NCBI GenBank assembly: GCA_051453625.1
Contig: JBOZIK010000001.1
Coordinates: 104,412,117-104,476,116, forward strand
Source of the DNA: Welwitschia mirabilis
Lineage: Eukaryota; Gnetophyta; Gnetopsida; Welwitschiales
DNA: 64,000 bases
Direction: 5' to 3'
Shown piece by piece: positions 61,271 through 64,000 of the stretch (positions within the stretch are counted from its first letter, which is position 1; each line of letters opens with the position of its first letter). The position numbers and the translations under genes are program-made. Below the pieces are notes generated by a model that saw nothing but the letters and a program-made list of their open reading frames with translations, was not told the origin of the DNA and did not search any database.

Positions 61271-61489
61271 GAAAAACTTTCAAATTTCCATATCTAGCAT
61301 CATGATTAGACTTATTATAGTAAAGAAAATATAACATGCACATAATGTACTAGTTTAAGATCTAACTATAATCTCAGATTATAGAATATCATAATGTGGA
61401 ATTGAGATTTTGAGAGTGATTACCTAATGACTTACCTAATTTTAGAAGATCTAATCCTAAAATTTTTACACAATTTTAAAAAACTATCA

Positions 61490-64000
61490 TTACCTAGTGG
61501 TTTAGTGAAGATATCTGCGAGTTTATCATCGGTATTAATGTATCACAGCATGATATCCTTGTTTTGTACATGCTCTCTAAGAAAATGATGTTTGATCTTA
61601 ATATGTTTGATTATTAAATTTTGAATTAGATTCTTTAAGATGTTGATAGCACTTTTAACATTCATTTTGTAGAGTTTGAATCCTTTGATACATGCAAAGG
61701 CTAAAAGCATTCTTATAGATTCCATATGAGCTATTAGAGCAAAGGTTTCTTCAAGATCTATGCCTTCTTGTTAATTATATCCTTTAGCTACTAATCTTGC
61801 TTTGTTTCTTATAATATTATCATTTTGATCTATTTTATTTTTAAAAACCCATTTTATGCCAATAACAGGTTTATTAGATGGTCTTGGAGTGAGTTCCCAA
61901 ACATTATATCTCTCAAACTGATTAGGCTCCTCTTGCATTGCTAACATTAAATGTTCATCACTTTCCACTTCATTGAAAGTTTTGGGTTCTACAAGTTTTG
62001 CGTTATACTTGACAGATATATGCTAAAAATTCACATAATTTTTTAGCACAGCTTTGAGTTTGAATAACCCATGTGGACTATCTATTATTTGCTTATAAAG
62101 TAACTTCTCTTTAGTCTGATCATGTTTGAAGAGGTTTCCTTATCTATTCCTTCTTCTTTGTCCTTTCCACTATTTAATTAAACTTGAGGATGGCTAGATG
62201 ATTGATATAGAAATATATTCATCTTACATACAAATATAAGTTGAGTCAGTATCATTTATTTTTAACATTTATGGTTTGATCTACTACACAAGTTCTATTG
62301 TTGAACACTCGATAGGCCTTACTGACCATGAAATAACCTAGAAAATTTTCATTGTCATCTTTGAAATTGAATTTTCTTATCTTATCCTTACATTTAAGAT
62401 GAAACATTTTGAACAAAATATATGAAAATAACTTACTGATGGTTTCTTATCTGATCATAGTTTATATGAAGTTTTGGAATTAAAATGTCTTACCAAAACT
62501 TAATTGGAAATGTAACATGCAGTGTTGATGACTTTCACTTAAAAATGATAAGAAACCTATTTATCATGCATCATTATTTTTATTATTTCATTTATAACTC
62601 TATTCTTTCTTTTGGTAACTCAATTTTATTATGAAGTTCTTGGTGCAGAGAATTGGTGGAGAATAGCAAACTATTTATAAAAATCTCTGAACTTTGCATT
62701 TTTAAATTTAGTACTATTATCGCTTCTTATTGTCTTAATCTTATACCCCTTTGGTTTTATAACCTAACACACAGTTTAGAGAAAATATCAAATGCCTCAT
62801 CCTTATATGCAAGAAAGGCTACCCATGTAAAATGAGAATAACTATCAATAGTAGTTAAATAACATCTTTTCTTACTAAGACTTTCTATAGGAGATGAACC
62901 AACAATATCAAGATGCAAAATATCTAAATGAAGCTTAGTTGTAATAGTGGTGTTCTCACCAAATCTTGTCCTTATTTTCTTTTCTTTCTGACATGCCTTA
63001 TAAACCTGATTATCAAGGCTTTACAAATTAGGAAGTCCTCTTTTCATTTCCTTTGTGGACAAGGTTTTTAGCAAGTTTTTATTTACTTGTCCAAGCATCC
63101 TATGCTATAGCTCCATTTCACCTGTAGTACTTAATAGACACTTGGTTCTCTTATTAGAAATGTCTTATAAAGCAATTATGTAGACATTTGATTTTATAAT
63201 TCTAGTAAATAAGGCTTTGGTTAATTATGTTCTTTAATAATATAATCATCTTTGGTGAAAGTGACAGAAAAGTTTGTATTTCATAACTGACTAACACTTA
63301 GAAGTTTATGTTGCAATCCTTCTATAACAAAAACATCTTTTACCTCAGGTAGGTTACCTNNNNNNNNNNTCCAATGCTTTTAATACCTCTGATAGGTGCC
63401 TTTGTATTATTATCAAAGATGATCACTCCTTTGTCTTACTCTACCAAAGTGATAAAGCTAGATTTATCACTTGTCATATGCCTTAAACAACCACTATCAA
63501 TACACTTAATTTTGAAATCCATATTTACTTTAGTTTAGCCTACACAGAATGTTGTACCATGTTTCTTAGCCTTTTGGCATTATTAGTGTAATACCTAGTT
63601 TAAATTTTATTAGACAATTAAGATGATAATGACTTTATTTTTAATAGTAATATAAGATAATATAAGATAATATTATTTGTATAAACCGTATGCTCATATC
63701 TTGGTTTGTAGTTCCATTTGTTAAATAAGCAAGCTAAAGTACTATTGGAGGCTTCATTGTAACCTAAACCACTATTATCATTTGGGCTTCTGTCTTGCAG
63801 TTTCATACATGTTTCACCATCAGTGTCTGATTTAAATTCTTCTTTTCTTTCATCACTTTCCTTTTGGATATGTACAATGGCCATATAAGATGGATGAACT
63901 TTTTCATCATCAGATGTTTCTACTTTAGTTGCATCCTCTTCATCATCTCAACTTATGAAAAAAGATCTTTTTTTCTTGAACTCTTTCTTTTGTGCCTTTT
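61490..64000 (-). pseudogene. Ty1/copia gag end-protease-integrase-RT-RNase H, with internal RT deletion
   Basis: Read leftward from the window edge. Acidic Gag tail (YMAIVHIQKES, near 63880). Protease text DSGCLRHMTSDKSSFITLVE (about 63515-63440), with the catalytic Asp present. GAG-pre-integrase and integrase follow (LLKTLSTKEMKRGLPNL near 63060; ACQKEKKIRTRFGEN near 62970; HLDILHLDIVGSSPIESLSK; SYSHFTWVAFLAYKDEAFD near 62800). Then YFMVSKAYRVFNNRT (near 62330). RT begins MQEEPNQFERYNVWELTPRP (61950-61890) and VIGIKWVFKNKIDQND, then MESIRMLLAFACIKGF...MNVKSA. At about 61650 it jumps directly to the RNase H end (KHHFLREHVQNKDIML, then NTDDKLADIFTKP at 61500), losing the YVDD core. Some stops, but less decayed than its neighbours. 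Confidence 0.88.

Noticed and set aside
62653-62835. 60-codon plus-strand open frame
   Set aside because: It is antisense to the integrase domain of the minus-strand copia pol.
1-64000. tRNA, rRNA or other structured RNA genes
   Set aside because: None could be supported by reading. The Met-tRNA-like strings found are primer-binding sites of LTR elements.

Overview
The window looks like nuclear DNA of a seed plant. It is very AT-rich and has no intact host gene that I can recognise. It is densely filled with old, broken plant-type retroelements: Ty1/copia, Ty3/gypsy of the chromovirus (Del/Tekay-like) type, and plant LINEs carrying DUF4283/zf-RVT-type domains. There is no bacterial-style coding, operon, rRNA, tRNA or CRISPR. 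I cannot name the species. The best-preserved domains are all interrupted by stops and frameshifts, so this is a transposon graveyard and not active elements. N gaps lie at 6787-6886, 12298-12314, 19845-19944, 20257-20477, 22779-22788, 29018-29117, 30180-30279, 30532-30631, 32814-32913, 41366-41593, 43806-43905, 51223-51292, 51549-52302, 54189-54221, 58885-58984, 59237-59336, 60324-60423 and 63360-63369. Those of exactly 100 N are probably gaps of unknown size.

Layout. 1-1234: minus-strand LINE ORF1. About 3.1-4.86 kb: copia RNase H remnant with LTR-like repeats. 6.25-6.79 kb: gypsy LTR fragment, then a T-poor, CpG-rich island at 6.89-7.25 kb. 7.7-15.2 kb: minus-strand gypsy material (gag, leader and PBS, a ~3.1-kb LTR block, then a nearly complete PR-RT-RNase H-IN pol). 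15.2-16.9 kb: LTR-like sequence and an AT satellite. 17.8-19.1 kb: the only GC-rich, gene-like island. 22.5-24.9 kb: a second minus-strand gypsy element (protease, gag, leader). A 12.9-kb plus-strand copia element (24910-37846) with a CATCA target duplication is nested in that leader. The gypsy PBS and LTR resume at 37852-41205.

Further right: about 44-48.4 kb holds a minus-strand copia gag-PR-IN remnant. 49.0-51.5 kb holds two LTR-like zones dense in short motifs. 52.7-54.9 kb is a plus-strand LINE ORF2 (RT plus zf-RVT). 55.1-56.1 kb is an unassigned ORF remnant. 57.3-61.3 kb holds two copies of the 3' part of another copia family, one split by a gypsy-like solo LTR. 61.5-64.0 kb is the minus-strand pol of that family, running off the window.

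The most interesting pattern is shared by two different copia families. Both carry an extra sense ORF of the 'putative plant transposon protein' type after pol. Both place a dense array of a family-specific short motif between pol and that ORF: GGTGACC/GGTTGACC in one, AGACATCT/AGATGTCT in the other. In the first family the same motif also fills the LTR, in the opposite orientation.
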